Counted from the first letter of the stretch, positions 21,966 to 34,125 are shown. The stretch: DNA of 64,000 nt from Aegilops tauschii subsp. strangulata (GCF_002575655.3 NC_053036.3:646186736-646250735); one strand, 5' to 3'. Notes: generated from the sequence alone by a model not told the origin. Translations and numbers: made by a program.

Positions 21966-22518
21966 GGCTGGTCGTAATGGGAGTATCATAAGCAGTATCA
22001 TGCATGCAAACTACTCCCTCCGTCCGGGTTTATTAGGTCTCTCAGCAACACAAGCGCGTCCCTTTTTATAAGGGCTGGCTTTGGAAAGGTGCATGCATGC
22101 AACAATTTCATTGGTTGCATTGAAGTCCATTGTTGTTGGTGCCATGGCTGAGAAATTAATACACTTTATGCGTGCTTTTTTATTGGCTGCATGCATGTGA
22201 GAGAGTGCATTGGGAGTGGGGTGGAAGAATTAATGTGAGCAAATTACTATGTGTCTTGATCTAAGAGAAGTTGTCTTTAGGCCTAATAAACCTAGACGGA
22301 GGGAGTAGAATTTTTTGGTGATGTGGCACACAATTAAATAAGAAAAAGAGGGTGTGATATCATATCATGATACTGTATCATATTAAATGTTATACTAATT
22401 TGTGTCATGTATGACAATTAATAAGCCAACCTAAGATACTAACTTATGATACTATGCATTACGAAGGTAGTATCATATGCATGATACTAGTATATGATAC
22501 GCCCCATTATAACCAGCC
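21966..22518. mobile_element. Tourist-like MITE interrupted by a Stowaway MITE
   Basis: The termini GGCTGGTCGTAATGGGAGTA and, inward from the right, GGCTGGTTATAATGGGGCGT resemble those of the MITE at 21327. TTA flanks both sides (21963-21965, 22519-22521). The element is split by the insertion at 22014-22305; without it the element would be about 260 bp, similar to its neighbour. Confidence 0.8.
22014..22305. mobile_element. Stowaway MITE nested in a Tourist-like MITE
   Basis: It begins CTCCCTCCGTCCGGGTTTAT and ends with CCTAGACGGAGGGAG. TA dinucleotides flank both ends, and the inverted 'ttaggtc/gcctaataaa' continues the TIR. CTCCCTCCG termini with a TA duplication are diagnostic of grass Stowaway (Tc1/mariner) MITEs. 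Confidence 0.9.
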
Positions 22519-22521
22519 TTA

Positions 22522-23030
22522 TAATTATAACCAGCCTTATAGATGCTCGTGCAGACGCGGAGAGCGCATTGATTTATGCTCCCAAGAGCACGACCAACCG
22601 AGAGCGGGCGAGTAGACCGCGGATGGACCGGTGGCGCAGCTCAGCATTAATTTGGGGAACGGGATGGGCCGGCTTTACCTCCATTCTTTTACTAGCTGAT
22701 TTACTTCCAAAATTAATTAAAGATAGTAGTAGTACTACTACCAGGCTACCAGCCATGGCGCGGCTGACTCCACTCACGCCCCCACATCCCTGGCCCTGCC
22801 TGCCATGACGCTCACTCACATTTCCTCGCTTCACTCGTACTGTATATCATTACCAAAGTACTCCTTTTGGATTCAGCACCTGTTCCTACTTAATTTCTGT
22901 AAGATGAACCCTGTAGTCCTGGCACAAATTCAGTTAGTTAAGGCGTGAGCTACCACCTGTGAACCCTGCAGTACCAGCACAAGTTCAATTCAATACTACT
23001 CACATTTTTCCGGACGTGGAGTTTTTGCCC
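22522..23030. other. Short intergenic stretch
   Basis: About 500 bp with no supportable gene. The sequence 'ttataaccagccttata' next to the preceding MITE end repeats part of its terminus. Confidence 0.4.
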
Positions 23031-23373
23031 CCGAGCTCAATACACTTAGAGCAACCCAAATGGACGGCGCTTTTGTCCGCTTTTTGTCCGTTTGGATCGA
23101 CCAGGCGGACACGAACGTCCACTTTCACGTTTGGGTCGGCGCGTGCGCCCAACGCTAGCCCGACCCATTTTTTACGGCGTGAAAAAAAAAAAGAAAACAT
23201 GCAATAATTATACATTAAAGCCGGCCACGAAGGCCGGCGAGAGTCCACGCGTCCACATTTAGCATTAATAAAAACTAAAAATAAACTAAACTACGAGGCG
23301 GCGCGCTGCCCTAGGCGTCGTCGTCGTCCTCGGGGTCCGTGAGGTTGATGAGCATCGGCGCAGGGCCGTCCTA

Positions 23374-24308
23374 GGAGAACGCCGAGTTCCAGAGGGCGTT
23401 CATGTCGGGCGCGGGCTCTGCCGCCGCGGCCTGGCGCGCCTCCTTCTCGGCCTCGCGCTGCTCGGCCTCGGCGTCGCGCTCGAGCATCTCGAGGTACTCG
23501 CCGTCACGGCGCTTCTCGGCCAGCCGGATGTGGCGCCAGTGCTCGAGGTATGCCGCCTCCTGCGCCGGCGTCGCCCCCACCCAGACCGGCAGCGCGCGGA
23601 CCCACTCGCGCACTTCTCCCATCCAGGAGTAGCGCTCGATGGGGGACGGCTCCGGCTCTGGCTCGGCTTTCACATAGGACGGCGGGGACGGCGGGGTCAC
23701 CGGCGGCAGGACGAAGTCGCCCGCCGCGGAGAGGGCCATGGCCTGCGCCATGGCCGCCGCGTACGCCGCCTCCTCTTCCTCTGCCGCCGCCGCCCTGCGC
23801 CGCTCGTCCTCCTCGCTCTCCCGGTAGACTGTCGCAAGGGCATCCTGGTAGGCGGCCTCCGTCGCCTGGTCCTCCTCGCGGACGATGAGCGGGGTTGGTG
23901 GCATGGTGCGGTCGACCTCGCGGACGCCGCGTGGCCTCGCCTCCTCGTGCTCGAAGGCGAACCAGTGCGCCCAGTTGGGCGAGTCGGAGGCGTAGGCGGC
24001 GTCAGGAGCGCCCGCCGGCGCCGCACCTCCTCCGCGTGCGCCCTGGCCGACCACGGGGCCGCCGGCACCGGGATCCTCTCCGGATCTAGGTGTCAGTTGT
24101 GCGGCAGGGTGGCGTCGGGGTACGGGAGAGGCACGCGGTGCTGCCAGTGCCACTCCACCTGATGCACCGGCACGTTGACGCGATGCCTCGGCCGGCGAGC
24201 TGGCGCCGGTGGAGGCGGGAAAAACTCCAGGGGAAAGAGAATGGCGGGCGACTTGCCCTTGGCCTTGTTGCTGCTGCCGGCGCACCGGACAAGAGCCCCA
24301 TTTGGCAC
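23374..24308 (-). pseudogene. TE-associated Ala/Glu-rich ORF, frameshifted
   Basis: From the ATG at 24308 the frame gives MPNGALVRCAG..., through VEWHWQHRVPLPYPDATLPHN, to a stop at 24093. The continuation lies in other frames: VPAAPWSARAHAEEVRRRRA, then DSPNWAHWFAFEHEEARPRG to the end at MNALWNSAFS. The pieces join into one Ala/Glu/Arg-rich protein of roughly 300 residues only if two frame changes are allowed, so this is a pseudogene. I know this type of protein as a frequent Triticeae repeat-associated ORF of unknown function. It lies in a GC-rich block (23040-24600) whose edges carry 'gcaacccaaatggacggcgc' and, inward from the right, related 'caaatttgcgccccaaatgcg' sequence, so it probably belongs to a DNA transposon. 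Confidence 0.55.
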
Positions 24309-24852
24309 GGCTGGGTGGCTAGGGTTGGCTAGGGTTTGCCGGCGGCGGGGGAGCGAGTGTGGCTAGATGAGGGCGGGGGCTGACTGGATGAGGACAACCC
24401 CGCCGCACGGTCGGCTTAAAAAAGGACGGCCGCCGTCACTGACGTGTGGGCCCAGGTCATAAATTAAGCTGACCAGGTAGGTGGCGGGCGGTTGACGACC
24501 GCCAGGTGGGGCCACGGCGGACACCGAGAAGGCGCGCGTGGCGTCCGTTCCGCGTCCGCGTCGACGCATTTGGGGCGCAAATTTGGGCCACTTGAGATGT
24601 TTTTTATCAACTAGATAGATCACAACAAGAACATAAGAAAACACTGCAACAAATTATTCCAACCTAGACCATGGCAATATCAAACTTCTTCAAAGTAGTA
24701 TGGCTGATTTATACAGGTCTTTGAACTTTCACATAATGCAACGTGATGTTTTAGTACATGGCCTGACCACGTTTGACCCTGTCCTAATTGAATTTTCATC
24801 GTCCTTGTTTTGCATAAATTAATTAAATTTCTCATCCATAAGATGTTTGAAG

Positions 24853-25027
24853 CAGTGGCGGAGCCACCACACTGATACCCCGGGCAGCTACTCGGGCTCT
24901 GCATGTGGTCTATTCCTTGAAATAATAGCATGCATGAAGAACTGATCAAGTTTTTCCATGGGCAAGCGACCGACAGTTAGGAGCCTTCGTATGTTGCCCG
25001 AGCTCTATTGAGCTGGCTCCGCCATCG
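24853..25027. mobile_element. hAT-type MITE, 175 bp
   Basis: Termini CAGTGGCGGAGCCA and (inward) CGATGGCGGAGCCA pair over 14 bp, and internal 'cccgggcagctactcgggc/gcccgagctc' adds to the inverted structure. The flanks GTTTGAAG and ATATGAAG are only partly alike, so the 8-bp duplication has decayed. Confidence 0.75.
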
Positions 25028-25688
25028 ATATGAAGTTTAGTCCTGCAACACTAACGTCCCATTGGTGCAACATAGACAAGCAACGAAAATGATGAGGAAG
25101 AGGGGAAAGAGGAGGATCAAGAAAGGGGGGAGGGGCTCACCACTGGCAAGACGACGACGACAACATCAACAACGTGGTCACCGGCGCGCGCGCACACACA
25201 CATAGTACCTTGGCACTAACGTGTGACGCCTGACGACCCCTCCCCGCATGCTCTAATAGTGCTTGATCAAAGGGGGCTAGGGGACGAAATGGGCTGACCG
25301 GTCACTGCGACAATGGAGGTGGTTGCGCCCTGGGGAGAAGGGGCGACCAAAGGGCTCACATTCTAAATAGTAAATACCATATGGGTTCTGTTTTAATTTT
25401 GGTACCATGTCAAAAAATGACCAGCATTTGAACATGAACTAGCAATAAACATGTTTCCCCTTGATTGAAGGACCATATCTGAAACTTTTTTTTCGTACCA
25501 CCTGATGAGGAGTGGGCAGCAAGCGAGGAGGACCGACCCGAACCCCAGGGCTTTTGGTCACGGGCCAAAACCCAAAGAAAATCATTGTCGCCCTCCCCAC
25601 TCTCTCACTCAGCCGCCGCCCCCAGCCAAAATCCCAAGTCTTCCTCCGCACTCCACTCCCCACTCACTCCCCACTCCACTCCCGCAAA
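25028..25688. other. Upstream region of the receptor-like kinase gene
   Basis: No gene or recognised repeat in 25028-25500. The 100 bp before the start codon at 25689 are C-rich (CCCACTCCACTCCC), as is usual for a grass 5' UTR. Confidence 0.4.
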
Positions 25689-28600
25689 ATGCGCCGCCGC
25701 CGCCCCGCCGCCGCCGCCTCCTTCGCCCCGCCGGCACTCCTGCTGCTGGCCCTCTCCGCACCGTACTGGCTCTCCCCGAACCCCGCCGCAGACGCCGTCG
25801 GAGGTCAGTTCGTTCGCTCGCTCGCTCACTTCCTTCCCCTGTCCGGTCCTAGCTCGTTCGCGGCCGCTGCTCCTGGAGTGATCCCTCGACGGCGGTGCCG
25901 GTTTCCTGGTGCCCGATGGATCAGAACGTGGCGGTTAATCCAGGCACCAGGAGCTCGAATGTGATCCGTCGCGCCGCGCTCCGTGATTCCAGCAGCGCCG
26001 CCGCCGCCCGATTCGATCCCCCCCAAATCACTTCTTGCCAAGCTCCGGATGAATCCACCACTCCCGTACGCGCCCTGCACGGATAAATCCGCCACCTATG
26101 CCTTTCCATTGTACGAGTACGAGAGAACCGCACATTCTACCTCGTATGGCCGGCTCAGCGCGACCAATGATTTGGGGGCATTCATCCAGATTCCAGTACC
26201 GTTCGTCACTACATTTTCCGTAGCTCCTATTGTCGATTCAGTACGAGCAGTAATTTGGGGGCACTCAGTACCATTTTATCACTACATTTTGTTACTAACT
26301 AGGATCTTCACTGTCCCCAGGATGCCCGCTAGATTTCAGCTGGGCCAACTTCACCACGGCGGCGGCGGCGTGCTCCGACGGGGCGCAGCGGGCGGCGTGC
26401 TGCCGCTACATCAACGCCTTCGTGGCCACCTCCATCGCGCGCTACGCCAACGCGACCGGCCGCCTGGGGGTGCCGCCGGCCTTCTCCGAGATGTGCCTCA
26501 GCGCGGTGTCCGACACCTTCAGGCTGCGGGGCATCGCCACCGACGCCGCCGTCTTCTGCGGCCTCGGCCCCAAGATCAGGGTCGACTACCAGTGCGCCGG
26601 CCGCAACACCGTGCTGGAGATGATGCAGTCCCCCAGCTTCAACGACGTCATCGGCAGCTGCAGGGGGCCCCTCTCCCTGGACATCACCTGCAAGACCTGC
26701 CTCAACTACGGCATCGTGTACCTCCGCCGGCTCATCGGCTCCGACGACAACGTCGCGCTCAGCGTGTGCCGCAGCGCGGTCTTCGTCACGCTCGCGACGC
26801 AGCACGGCGTGCTCTCCTACGACGACATCCTCACCTGCTTCTTCGGTGTTCAGGGGATCACCACCTTTCCAGGTATTTCACCAGTTGCTGCACTAAGTTA
26901 CTCCTGTTTGTTAACATTTTGATTTTGAGTGGTGACCGGACGGTTCTGAAACTCTGTATCTAACGGTTGGGAGTGTACCAGGAACGGTGTCTGTCACGTC
27001 GACTCCGGCTTCTACTCCGAATGTCACCGTACCCAGTGATTCTTCAGCTCCAAAGACCAAAAGTGTTCCACTGCCACAGAAGCACCAGAAGCCTTACCAC
27101 ATTTCGGTGGTTCCGGGGATAGGGATAGGGGTCATATTGCTTGCCATTCTTCTTCAGATCGTCTTGGTGGTGCTCATTCGTCGAAAGAACAAGGAGCTGA
27201 GGGATGCTGAGCTGTCTGCTCAGAGTCCAGACAATGCATTTCACCAGGGTCAGTCCTGGAGATGCGCAGAAGGTCAGTGCACACGCTTCAGTTATAGATA
27301 TAAGTAACACTGTGGTGCATATGAATGTAGATTCTTTAAGCTAGGATTGAGATTCTTTTTGTATTTGCCCGCTCAGTGTGTGTCTCATCATGCTTGGTGC
27401 CTGCCTGAAAACTACTATCTAGTTCTTATTTGCTGTTGTTATAATGATCTTGCCATGGGACTCGAAAGTTCCGCATAATAACAACTCATTCATGCATCCT
27501 TGCCGCAAGTTTGTTGTGAGAAAATCATAAATGCTAAAATGAGCAGTCTCTTATTTTCTACTTTAGTGCATTGGCATTGATGGTCTTTGCACGGGCATGA
27601 ATATGACAGGAAAACTGGTACAGATAATCCTACCATTCTTCTATGTTTGACTGAAACCACTCTGTTTACCCTGCTCTTCAGGTCAGTCACCAATGTTTCA
27701 GAGGTATAGCTACAAAGAAACAACGAAAGCAACAAACAATTTCAGCACGGTTATTGGAAAGGGAGGCTTTGGAACAGTCTATAAGGCTCAGTTTAGTGAT
27801 GGCTCTATAGCTGCGGTCAAAAGGATGGACAAGGTTTCAAGACAAGCTGAAGAAGAGTTCTGCCGGGAAATGGAGCTCCTGGCTAGGTTGCATCATCGCC
27901 ATCTTGTGAACCTAAAGGGCTTCTGTGTTGAAAGAAAAGAAAGGTAATGGTGCATTATTCGCATCGTAATTTGCTATACTTCGTACACAGTGGTCAACTT
28001 CTCATCTTATATTTCTGTTTTTCAGGTTTCTTGTCTATGAGTACATGGAAAATGGAAGCCTAAAGGATCACCTGCACTGTAAGATCCTGCCAATTTCAGA
28101 TATTTTGTACATATGATATTTCTCCTTGAAAATATATCTTGACCTGCTGTTAAGTGCTCTCATTTGAATTCCGGCAGCTTCTGGAACAAAGGCATTAAGC
28201 TGGCAGACAAGGCTACAGATCGCAATGGACGTAGCCAATGCTCTGGTAGGTTCACTGAAGTAAATAACTCTGGTTTCTTTACCATATGAAGTTCTTGTTC
28301 TCTTTTATGTTAAGCCAAAATATGGGAAAATCATCATCAACATGCATGCATGCATCAAGTTGAATTACAAATACTGCAGATTGCTTTCCCATGGCAGCTA
28401 TACTATTTGATATTTAAGCTCAAAACGTCATTCCTCAGTTTTCTCACTGTAGGTTCCTTGCATCTGTTAATATCTGTAAATGCACCTACTAAAACCTGCA
28501 TAATATGTGGATGAAAAGTATCAAGCTGGAATGCTAGGAATTAGGGTACAGATAGGTGAGTTTCTCATTGTAACAAAACAATCAATTACTCCAACACGCC

Positions 28601-30426
28601 CAAGTGCAGCAACTGTAGCTGACACCCTTCTTCCACCTTGTCTCCTCAGAGCAACCACCCTCAGATCTAGGCCAACCTTTACAAATGCCTTTTGTTTACT
28701 CAGACACACCTATCAATTTGCATGTAGAGATTGGCCTGATATCATGCAGTATCTTATTTGCAACATGATAGCATTTTGCCCCCTCCAAGACAGATGGCCC
28801 CTGTCTGGGTGTACAGTTTATGTATCGGTCCAACTATTATCGTGTAGAACAGCACAGCATTTTGGCCCCCGGTTTATTATCAAGGCGTGCCACTGAACAG
28901 TAGCATTCAAGAATCAGGATCAACCAACGGTTGTTGGCATGTGGAAATTATTGGTACATCGATAGGGGATAAGCATTTGTACAGGTATGAGAATGCCCAT
29001 GCCTGTGGTCCAGCTATGTATTGGAGTATTTGACACTGTTGACCTGATGTTGGCCCATTTGGCCTAACATTTCCATAAATATCCTTTTGCACTTTCTGTG
29101 TTTGAGTCATTGAGAGATGGCAAGTTGACTAGTGATACATGTCCAAATGTATTTAGCTCAGCAAACAAAAAATTCTGGGGCTTTGGTCTGGTACCACCAG
29201 CCACCAGGACCCACCATGTTACCATGGGGCTTTGGCAGTGTTTTCTCACTTTCTGGGTGGGGTTACCATAACCTTGTTTGCTAGCCAGTATATACCAGTG
29301 TTCTGTTTGCCTAGTGATTTGAATTCATGATTGAACTTTTGAGCTACCTTTAGTCAGGTCTGCTGACATTTGACAGCTTCTGTCGATAACTTACTTTGAT
29401 ATTACATTTTTCTGCATGATGATGAATGCTGATCTGTGCTTCTTCTTTTATTTTGAGATTAAGATGTGTCCTTGTTCTTGCAGGAGTACCTCCATTTCTT
29501 CTGTAACCCTCCACTCTGCCACAGAGACATCAAGTCGAGCAACATTCTTTTGGACGAAAACTTTGTTGCCAAGGTTCGCTCCTGTGACATGCTGACAACC
29601 TCTAGCGCTGGTGGGCACATATAGGTTGCGATTCATGCTGAAATCTTCTCGATCTTTTATATAGGTTGCTGATTTCGGCCTTGCGCACGCATCGAGAACT
29701 GGTGCTATCAGCTTTGAAGCTGTGAACACAGATATACGCGGAACTCCAGGTTTGAATTTCGCAATAGGAATCAGCTAACGAAACTATATATGCAGCATGC
29801 AGGTCCCTTTAATGTTCAGTAAATAGATCATATATACACCATTGTTGCTCATCTCCCTCTTGATGGATGGATCAACTGCAGGGTACATGGACCCCGAGTA
29901 CGTGGTGACCCAGGAGCTGACGGAGAAGAGCGACATCTACAGCTACGGCGTGGTGCTGCTGGAGCTGGTCACCGGGCGGCGGGCGATCCAGGACAAGAAG
30001 AACCTGGTGGAGTGGGCGCAGGAGTACATGTCGCCGTCCGGGGAGATCCCGCCGGAGCTGGTGGACCCGACGATCCGCGACTCGGTGGACATGGACCAGC
30101 TGCACCTGGCGGTCGGCATCGTCCAGTGGTGCACGCAGCGGGAGGGGCGCCAGCGGCCGTCCATCAGGCAGGTGCTGCGCATGTTCTCCGAGCGGCTGGA
30201 CCCCGGCAACGGCAGCTTCGGCGAGGGCATGGACGACGCCGACGGCGGCTTCTACCCGGGCCGGAGCAGCAGGGGCGGCGCCGCCGGCGTCCACCGCAAC
30301 GAGCTGGTCCCCTGCGGCGGCGACATGCGGTCCCTCCACTCGTCCTCGAGCACGACGAGGTCCTACTGCAGCCGCAGCATGCTGCTCGAGGGCGGCCAGG
30401 CTCACTCTCCCCCTGAAACCCTCTGA
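25689..30426 (+). CDS. SPARK-domain receptor-like protein kinase
   Basis: Nine exons with consistent phases: 25689-25803, 26321-26872, 26982-27272, 27682-27943, 28026-28078, 28178-28245, 29484-29573, 29665-29749 and 29882-30426, giving 686 residues. Residues 1 to about 35 form a signal peptide. Residues 39-222 form a Cys-rich SPARK-type ectodomain starting [21 protein letters not shown] Ser/Thr/Pro-rich linker and one membrane helix (about 265-288) follow. The kinase core is intact: GKGGFGTVY loop, AVK lysine 366, HRDIKSSN (Asp462), DFG (480-482) and GTPGYMDPEY. The C-terminal tail is Ser/Gly-rich. The architecture matches the At1g49730/At3g19300 group, which also includes the arbuscular-mycorrhiza kinases ARK1 (rice) and KIN3 (Medicago); which branch this protein belongs to cannot be settled here. 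Intron 6 (28246-29483) is much longer than the others. Exon 2 is very GC-rich. Confidence 0.93.
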
Positions 30427-30904
30427 ATGATCAGTCTCTGTTTCAGAAGAGGAAATCCCTCTGAACCTGAAACCCTCGGAATGATCAGGCTCTGTTTCAA
30501 AAGAGGAAATCCCTCTGCTCAGGCATTGTTTCAGAAAAGGAAAATTTTCTCCTCTGCACGGTAAAACTCCGGTATGATTTGCGTGGTCGGCGAGGCGAGG
30601 TCAGAACTCGAGGTGAAGACTGAGGTATTATCTGTTGGTGCTGCAGACTGGTTCATACAAAGAAAGATACATTGTTTATGGAAATTTTGAGGTATGCGTT
30701 GGTTTTGCTGTGTTGAATGTGCTGGCAGAATACTTCACACGCCATAACTTACAAGCTATAGTAGTACTGGAAACGAGAAGTGCCTGAGGAAATATAGTAC
30801 TTGACACAACACAACTTGAAAATTTTATAATCGATGCACAAATACTCGAACAAAAAACTACGTATTGGCAAAACATATAGGTACCATACTACATAACATT
30901 CAGG
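30427..30904. other. 3' flank of the receptor-like kinase gene
   Basis: A short direct duplication containing 'gaggaaatccctctg' (30449 and 30503) and 'tctgtttcaaaagaggaaat' follows the stop codon. No gene is seen. Confidence 0.5.
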
Positions 30905-31041
30905 CCTTACAATAGCATACCAACCAACGGCAGTCTCCGCCTTAGAGTTGCCAAGCTCACATTTTTGCTGACATATGTTGCAAGTTTTGGGCCTGAACTT
31001 GACATGATCTTGCTTAGCGATACCGTCACGAAAGGTGGCTT
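30905..31041 (-). pseudogene. DUF6598 3'-end fragment (tandem partial copy)
   Basis: On the minus strand this reads DGIAKQDHVKFRPKTCNIC, then QQKCELGNSKAETAVGW, the conserved C-terminal end of DUF6598 proteins. It aligns base by base with the neighbouring DUF6598 copy (32482-32570 joined to 31042-31107) but lacks the LINE. Nothing upstream of this end is present, so it is a partial tandem duplicate. Confidence 0.7.
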
Positions 31042-31107
31042 TCAGGCCTTCCTAAGAATAGCTGACCAAGCAATGGTAATCTCAACCTTAGAGTCGCAAG
31101 GTCGCAT
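31042..31107 (-). pseudogene. Severed C-terminal end of the DUF6598 gene
   Basis: On the minus strand the bases next to the LINE poly(A) continue the DUF6598 protein: after one frame correction they read DSKVEITIAWSAILRKA and then TGA (31044-31042). This is the natural end of the gene whose body lies at 32482-34125, cut off by the LINE. Confidence 0.7.
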
Positions 31108-32481
31108 TTTTTTCTTTTCGAAAAGGGGGATCTCCCCGGCCTCTGCATCAGAGTGATGCATACGGCCATCTTATTAACGAAACAAAAGGTTCCAACAAGG
31201 TTCCAAATTCTCCAACTAGAAAGTAAACAAAAGGCAGCTCACACAGAGCTAAATAGGCTGGACACACAGACTAGCCAAGATAATACGCCACAACCGGCTG
31301 GCTAAAGATAGATAGGTAAACTAATTGCCTATCCTATTACATGACCGCCATCCAAACCGGTTGAAGATATGCCGAGCTACCATCTCCCAGCGGATAGATC
31401 CAGTAACCAAATGCTCCCTGGCCTCCATCGGAGTGAGTAGCGACCATGAACGGATCACGGCCGTGGCTCGGAAAATAACCTGCAAAAAGTTAATACGTGA
31501 TGTTCTGTTAAAAACCAAATCATTTCTGCAAGTCCAGATAGTCCACAATAAAGCGCAAACTCCAACACGAATATGTCTCGCTAATTCAGGCTCAATCCCA
31601 GTGAGCCATGTCCCAAATAACGTAGTGACAGAATTCGGTGGAGTAATATTAAAAGCAATGTGAACCGTCCGCCAAAGTACTCTGGCAAACGGGCAATGAA
31701 AAAAGAGATGCTTGATCGTCTCGTCCCGATCACAGAAGCTACACCTCGTAGGTCCTGTCCAATTATGCTTAATCAAGTTATCCTTGGTTAAAATAACCTG
31801 TTTATGGACAAACCACATAAACACTTTTATTTTCAAAGAAACTTTGACAGCCCAAACATACTTGGAGGTAGGAATGGAGCTCGAATTAATTACATCAATA
31901 TACATTGATTTAACCGTGAATACTCCAGACCTAGTCAGTTTCCAGCGTAATTCATCGGGTTGTTGAGTAAGCTGGACATCCATTAGTCTCCGAACAAGAC
32001 GGAGCCAAGCTTCCCAACGATTGCCCACTAACGACCGTCTGAACTGAATATTAAGGGGGATGGATTGAAACACCGTAGCAACGAACACCTCACGTCGTTG
32101 AACAATGCGATACAAAGACGGATATTGAATGGCCAAGGGTGTCTCGCCGAGCCAAGTATCCTCCCAGAAGCGTGTATTGGCGCCGTTGCCAATAACAACC
32201 TTTGTCCTATTAAGCAGAGATTGTTTGACTTTCATCAGGCTTTTCCAGAAAGGCGAGTCAGTCGGCCTGACTGTGACCTGGGACAAGGACGTTGTCTGAA
32301 GGTACTTGCTGCGAAGGATTTGGGCCCACATGGCCTCAGTCTCAAAAGAAAGCTTCCACAGCCACTTGCTAAGAAGGCATCTGTTCTTAACTTCGAGATT
32401 CTCAATACTAAGACCCCCTTGGTCTTTCGGTCTACAGATGATATCCCATTTTGCAAGTCTGTATTTTCTTTTTAGATCATC
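31108..32481 (-). mobile_element. 5'-truncated LINE (non-LTR retrotransposon) with zf-RVT end
   Basis: The open frame 32487-31321 (minus) encodes about 388 residues of the C-terminal end of a plant LINE reverse transcriptase: AKWDIICRPKDQGGLSI, later CSFCDRDETIKHLFFHCPFA, which is the zf-RVT zinc motif. The reverse transcriptase catalytic core is missing, so the copy is 5' truncated and dead. The 3' end has a short A-run (T-run at 31107-31113 on plus). TCGCAT occurs at both borders (31102-31107 and 32482-32487), a 6-bp target duplication, short for a LINE. The first six bases of the open frame come from the target, not from the LINE. Confidence 0.88.
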
Positions 32482-34125
32482 TCGCATAAATGTCGACTTA
32501 TGTTGCAGGTTTGGGGTGTGACCTTGACATGACCTTGCGCAACAATACCACCGGACTTCGAGTAGGCTTGAAAGACAACTTTGAGGTTTTCTATGAATCG
32601 TTGACGAAAAGATTTCTCGTGTCGCAGTTTTACCGAAACAGAACGCCTCGACAGATCAAGGTAGCCATCTTTGCTCATTGGCATTCTCCCACAATGACAG
32701 TGATGAGAATCGAGCAACACAATCTGGGTGGATGGGGGATCGATAACCTCCCCGGTAATGCCTTGATGATCCATGACCACGACTTGGCGAATTGGTGAGG
32801 AGCAAGCGACCCGGCCTCCGTGTTCGAAAGGGCATGGACCGGGTCCCACAATGCGAACACCCAAGAAAGTGGCTTCAACCGAACTGAAAAGTTCCTCCAT
32901 GCTTAACTCCGCTGTGCAAAGGCAGTTTTCAAAGGTAAGAGTTTCCAAACTTCCATCACAAGTCCTCTCGAGGTATTGTTCTCTACTGTTCATCAATGCC
33001 TTGTCTTCGCACTCTCTCGCCGTGCCCTTAAGTTTGAGCTGGACCTCAAAGTCAACGGGGCTCAGAGCCATAATGGCCCGAGACGGGCCGGTCAAGCGCA
33101 AGAAGGGGTCCTGCAAGCAACAACAAGAACATCATTACATGTCACACACTGCAACAAAACCGATCTATATACGGACAACTAAAGACAGACGCCACCACAA
33201 CGAGGAAACCAAGGGAAAACAAAGAGATTGTAAACAAAAATGTGGCGGCCAGGCACGTACATCTTCGGTGAGCTCTTGGCACTCGTGCCTCCATCGATGG
33301 AAGATGATGTTGCGCTTGCGGTCCGAGTTGTCTGGCGCGGCGACGACGCCGTACACGTGGAGTGGCCAGCGCAGGTTGCACTTGATCTCGGATATCTTGA
33401 AAGAGTAGACCTGCAGGCTGGTCTCCGTGATGGCGTTGTAGGGACTACATGAGGGTCAATGTAGCTGCACAATCAATTAACCAAATTAATCCAATTAAAT
33501 TGTTGGGTGTCTGTGTTTGTACCGTGTTTTTTAAAAAGAAAAAAATATCAGTGAAAGTGTTTATTGCATATACCACGTTGCAAAGGTATATTATTGTAGA
33601 ACAGGGAACAATCATTCTAATTAATTATTAGTTGCATATAATATTATGGTGTTTAGCAGCGTCGACTTACTCTTGTCCTGGAATGTGGCGCGGGGGATAT
33701 GAACTCGGTGCTTTCGCGGTAGCTGTCGAAGAACTCCTCTTCCTTCTTCATCATCTTCCTCGCCTTCTCTTCCTCGTCCAATCCCTCGTACGACTCCGGC
33801 TTAGCCTGCTCCTCCTCGTACCACTCCTTGAAAGGGAAAAGCCGTGATCTGAGCTTGTGCATGCGGCGGCGCAGATCCTTGAACTGCTCTAACAGGGAGG
33901 GGGTTATTGGCGCCGCCGTCGACTTCTCTTCCACCATCGTCCCCCGGAGCGGGGCGGCCGGCTCGATGTCCAGCCTCAGGTAATCCAGCATCGACGACAA
34001 ATCCTTGCAGAGCCTCCTGATCTGCCGCTTGGAGATGGATTCGCCCGTCTCGTCCTCCTCCTCTTCCACCGAGTCGCCGAACATCTCGATGCGGTTGTCC
34101 CACTCGTCAAAACTCTCATCGTCGT
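32475..34125 (-). pseudogene. DUF6598 domain gene, disrupted at the 3' end and missing its 5' end
   Basis: Three exon blocks: 34125-33671 (acidic, FDEWDNRIEMFGDSVEEEED), about 33444-33261 (LQVYSFKISEIKC, VYGVVAAPDNSDRKRNIIFH) and 33110-32475 (DPFLRLTGPSRAIMALSPVD, GYLDLSRRSVSVKL, TCNISRH). This is the order of grass DUF6598 proteins, a family of unknown function. The first block follows an acceptor (TTAACAG|ACGACG) and has no in-frame ATG at its start, so an upstream exon should exist where the Gypsy element now lies. In the first block the last residues fit the family better in another frame (IPRATFQDK), and the phase into block two does not match, so at least one indel is present. At the 3' end a LINE supplies the present stop (TAA) and removes the last 20 or so residues. 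Confidence 0.75.
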
